Source: Stentor coeruleus (Eukaryota; Ciliophora; Heterotrichea; Heterotrichida; Stentoridae). From it: a DNA stretch of 59,521 nucleotides. The notes below the pieces were generated by a model, which was not told the DNA's origin, did no database searches, and was given only the letters and a program-made list of their open reading frames with translations. The position numbers and the translations under genes were made by a program. The DNA lies in NCBI GenBank assembly GCA_001970955.1, contig MPUH01000376.1, positions 1 to 59,521 on the forward strand, in the 5' to 3' direction. Shown piece after piece: positions 57,225 to 59,521 of this stretch. Every line of letters begins with the position of its first letter. The first letter of the stretch is position 1.

Positions 57225-58568
57225 TCACATATTAATCCCCTTATCACAATCAAAGGTATTATTAAGATTCACTCGAACCTGAGGAATTTCTCTTGGTCTT
57301 TCAGCCAAGCTATACGTCTTAAAAGTTCTTTCCTTAAACCACTGATTATCAAGTACTCCTTTAGCCGTAGGTCTTTTAAGTGGGTCAACATTAAGCATAG
57401 CATTTATTAAAGAAATCGCTTCTTGAGATAAGCCATTTGGTATAAAAAAAACTCCACGTTGTATTTTTGAATAAAGTTCATTACTATGAGTAGCCTTAAA
57501 AGGAAAAGTTCCAGTTAAAAGTACATAAAGAACTACCCCTGCAGCCCATATATCAGAAGGTGGTCCATAAGATTCTTGTTTCATAACAATTTCTGGAGAC
57601 ATATAACTCGGCGTACCACAAAAAAGTTTAACTTTCTTATCATTAGAAAAACAAGTCGAAAAGCCAAAGTCGATGATTTTAACACAATGATGAGAATCGA
57701 TAAGAATATTATCAAGTTTAATATCCCGATGAGTTATACTAAGATTATGACAATGATCAAGTCCTTGGATTATTTGTTTAAATATCCTTCTAGCTTCAGG
57801 TTCTTCAAGCTTTTTATTATGGCGCTTTTTTAAATATGATGTAAGAGAACATCCACTTACATACTCTAATACCAGATTTAAACTTTTTTTATTTTCAACA
57901 GTTTTGTAAAGTTTGATTATATTAGGGTGGTTGAGTTTTGTGAGGATTTTTATTTCTCGTTCTGCGTTTTTTTTACGACTTGGTGTTAAGAGTTTGAATT
58001 TGTCATAGATTTTTATTGCAACTTTTGAGTTGTTGTCTTTATTTTGAGCTGATCTTACTGTTGCATATGCACCTTTTCCGATCTCGTTGCCCATGACAAA
58101 ATTGTCAAGGACTTCATATGAATTGCTTTTCCCAAGGTGTAAACTTACCCTTTGAGTTTCTTTTATGAATTTATCATCAGTAATTCTAATATGGTCAGGA
58201 GTTCTTATTGCTAATTCACATATTCCATGTGGACTAGTTGCTGTTGTTACAGTGGATGGTCTTTTTGTTATTGTTTTTTTTAAGAAATCAGGGGATTTTA
58301 TTTTGCTGTTTGAGTTTTTATGCTTTGCTATAAGCATTTCAATAATACTAGGCTTTGTGGTTTTCATATTTTGGCTGTTGATCTTAGGTGATGATATGTT
58401 CTGTATAGTATTATTTTTCACACACCAATTGTTAAAACTATTTCCCTGTATATTTGCTGTGTTCGGTCTTAATGAGTATCTTTCAGCACTGGATTCTCTT
58501 GGGATTAGTTTTATTGTTTTCCTTGTGCTTGGTGTTGTTTTTGGCTGGCTTACAAAACGTTTTCTCAT
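57225..58568 (-). CDS. Serine/threonine kinase, CAMK-like
   Basis: The 447-residue protein has a basic, Ser/Thr-rich, probably disordered N-terminus of about 150 residues, then a complete kinase domain: GKGAYATV, VAIKIYDK, THRDIKLDNILI (near 277), DFGFSTCF, FCGTPSYMSPE, and DIWAAGVVLYVLLTGTFPF. The HRDIKLDN loop and the FCGTP(S/A)YM(A/S)PE activation segment fit the CAMK/SNF1-like group (CAMKL). There is no UBA, KA1 or EF-hand domain after the kinase, only a short tail. Regulation is probably by phosphorylation of the activation loop. No orthologue is named. Confidence 0.93.
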   Translation of the reverse strand: MRKRFVSQPKTTPSTRKTIKLIPRESSAERYSLRPNTANIQGNSFNNWCVKNNTIQNISSPKINSQNMKTTKPSIIEMLIAKHKNSNSKIKSPDFLKKTITKRPSTVTTATSPHGICELAIRTPDHIRITDDKFIKETQRVSLHLGKSNSYEVLDNFVMGNEIGKGAYATVRSAQNKDNNSKVAIKIYDKFKLLTPSRKKNAEREIKILTKLNHPNIIKLYKTVENKKSLNLVLEYVSGCSLTSYLKKRHNKKLEEPEARRIFKQIIQGLDHCHNLSITHRDIKLDNILIDSHHCVKIIDFGFSTCFSNDKKVKLFCGTPSYMSPEIVMKQESYGPPSDIWAAGVVLYVLLTGTFPFKATHSNELYSKIQRGVFFIPNGLSQEAISLINAMLNVDPLKRPTAKGVLDNQWFKERTFKTYSLAERPREIPQVRVNLNNTFDCDKGINM

Positions 58569-59521
58569 TTTATATTAAAATAATAAGAAGATGTTACCTT
58601 TGAGAATTTGAGGATATATAAAAGTTTTGGTTTTTGATTAGGAGTGTGCTTTTTAAAGGAGAAATTTATGTGATATTTTGAATATAATGAATAGAGTAAT
58701 ATAGGATTTTAAAGAATATAATCATAAGATTATGTAAAATAGTTATGGGGATCATATTGGAGGCTCTGGGAGAGTTGCTGATGATTTTATGAGATATGAT
58801 GAATTTTTTGAAGAAATCTTTTAAATTCTAGCAAGAGATGAGTTTGTTAATAAATTTTTTTATGTACTAATGAGAGTTTTATATTGATAAAAGATATATA
58901 GACACTTGAATTAATTGAGGTATTATCTTTAGCAGTTATCAGATGTATTGGTAATAATGAAGATAGTGAAGAAAAGTTATTTGATGATTATGAGATAGAA
59001 TTTGGATAAAGTAAATTTATAGAGCTCTTAGGAATTTTCTTTGCAATATTTATTTAAGAAGTCGAATTAAAAGCTGAAAAAGATTTAGCTAGTTAGGAAA
59101 AATGATATTATTTGATAAAATTTAAGCATTTCAAGTTAAACTATTATTATTTAAAATATGTGATCTAGCCTAGTGTTTAAAATATATACAATAGTTATGT
59201 ATCTGGCTATGATTATTTTTATTTTAAGTTTTAGTCCCTTTATAGCTTAAATTTATGTTTTAGTTACTTTTATAGTTAGACGAATAAATATTTTTTTAAA
59301 AGAACATTTGAATATAAGCTACTATATAAGAATCACCACTAGCAAAATTTTTAATTTTCTAATCAAATTCTATTGTAAAATCTTCAATAAACCTTTCCAA
59401 CATTTGCTAATGATTACCAAAAAATCACTTTCTCAATTTATTTACGCTTTAGTTTCTATAACTTTTGCTTATGGTTAAAAATTACCTTTTTTAAATGCTT
59501 TTCAAAAACCCTCAAAAACCC
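58569..59521. other. Right-end stretch without intact gene
   Basis: It holds a coding relic at about 58,720-59,096. The remainder is AT-rich. The last 20 bases contain CTCAAAAACCCTCAAAAACC, which is not a recognised telomere repeat. Confidence 0.5.
58720..59096 (+). pseudogene. Apparent decayed protein-coding sequence
   Basis: Plus-strand pieces read like protein but with stops and a frame change: NSYGDHIGGSGRVADDFMRY, ARDEFVNKFFYVLMRVLY, LIEVLSLAVIRCIGNNEDSE, EKLFDDYEIEFG, KFIELLGIFFAIFI and EVELKAEKDLAS. Amino-acid composition and the acidic runs look coding rather than random AT-rich DNA. No family was recognised and no start or end can be set. It may be the remnant of a gene duplicated elsewhere in the genome. 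Confidence 0.4.

Noticed and set aside
59490-59521. Telomere at the right end
   Set aside because: CTCAAAAACCCTCAAAAACCC has only two imperfect units and similar A/C-rich sequence is common in spacers. The left end also lacks repeats.
1-59521. tRNA, rRNA or CRISPR features
   Set aside because: I saw no tRNA-like B-box with a matching acceptor stem, no rRNA sequence and no regularly spaced repeats. A covariance-model scan would be needed to exclude small RNAs.

Overview
The window looks like macronuclear DNA of a heterotrich ciliate, most probably Stentor (inference). It is AT-rich and gene-dense, nearly every gene is a single long ORF, and TAA, TAG and TGA all act as stops, which implies the standard genetic code. 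Six introns can be placed. All are exactly 15 nt, start GTA, end AG and have A at position 10. Standard code plus 15-nt introns fits Stentor better than the heterotrichs that reassign stop codons (Blepharisma, Condylostoma).

Layout. 0-9 kb: small coiled-coil gene, TauE/SafE-family transporter, CDPK-type kinase, large receptor with two periplasmic-binding-like domains, and a basic AT-hook-like protein. 9.6-13.4 kb: TPR co-chaperone, histones H3 and H2B, coiled-coil protein. 13.9-26.3 kb: coiled-coil proteins, TLC-domain membrane protein, RING-CH ligase, ankyrin-AGC kinase fusion, DHHC acyltransferase, a three-intron coiled-coil gene, EF-hand protein. 27-34 kb: SET methyltransferase, then a CEP104-like double-TOG gene with a decayed tandem copy of itself and a fossil Merlin/ISXO2-type transposase fragment. 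34.6-37 kb: compact co-directional trio of an RBM22/Slt11-type zinc finger alone, ribosomal protein L5 and a DNAJC9-like J-protein. 37.5-43 kb: IQ-motif protein, two-domain cyclic-nucleotide-binding protein, DDX3/Ded1 helicase, acylated leucine-rich-repeat protein. 43-45.3 kb: mostly non-coding, with possible decayed coding sequence. 45.3-58.6 kb: small unknown protein, Notch-repeat/beta-helix/multi-TM receptor, tectonic, EGF plus RING-H2 ligase, ankyrin plus zinc-finger protein, importin alpha, CAMK-like kinase. 58.7-59.1 kb: another apparent coding relic.

There are no operons. Several products would belong to the ciliary or cortical apparatus (tectonic, CEP104-like, possibly the IQ, cyclic-nucleotide-binding and coiled-coil proteins) and to calcium, phosphorylation or lipid-anchor signalling (CDPK, AGC and CAMK kinases, EF-hand, DHHC, acylated LRR). 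This is a loose thematic enrichment, not a demonstrated pathway.

Assembly quality affects annotation. Four single-N positions each sit between two near-identical direct copies of 53-109 nt, which looks like unmerged contig overlap. One adds 37 codons to the CEP104-like gene, one splits the beta-helix receptor ORF, and two duplicate sequence downstream of the J-protein. Five further tandem duplications lack an N. Intergenic DNA also shows a strong C/G asymmetry: G-poor upstream of genes and C-poor downstream, read on the coding strand.
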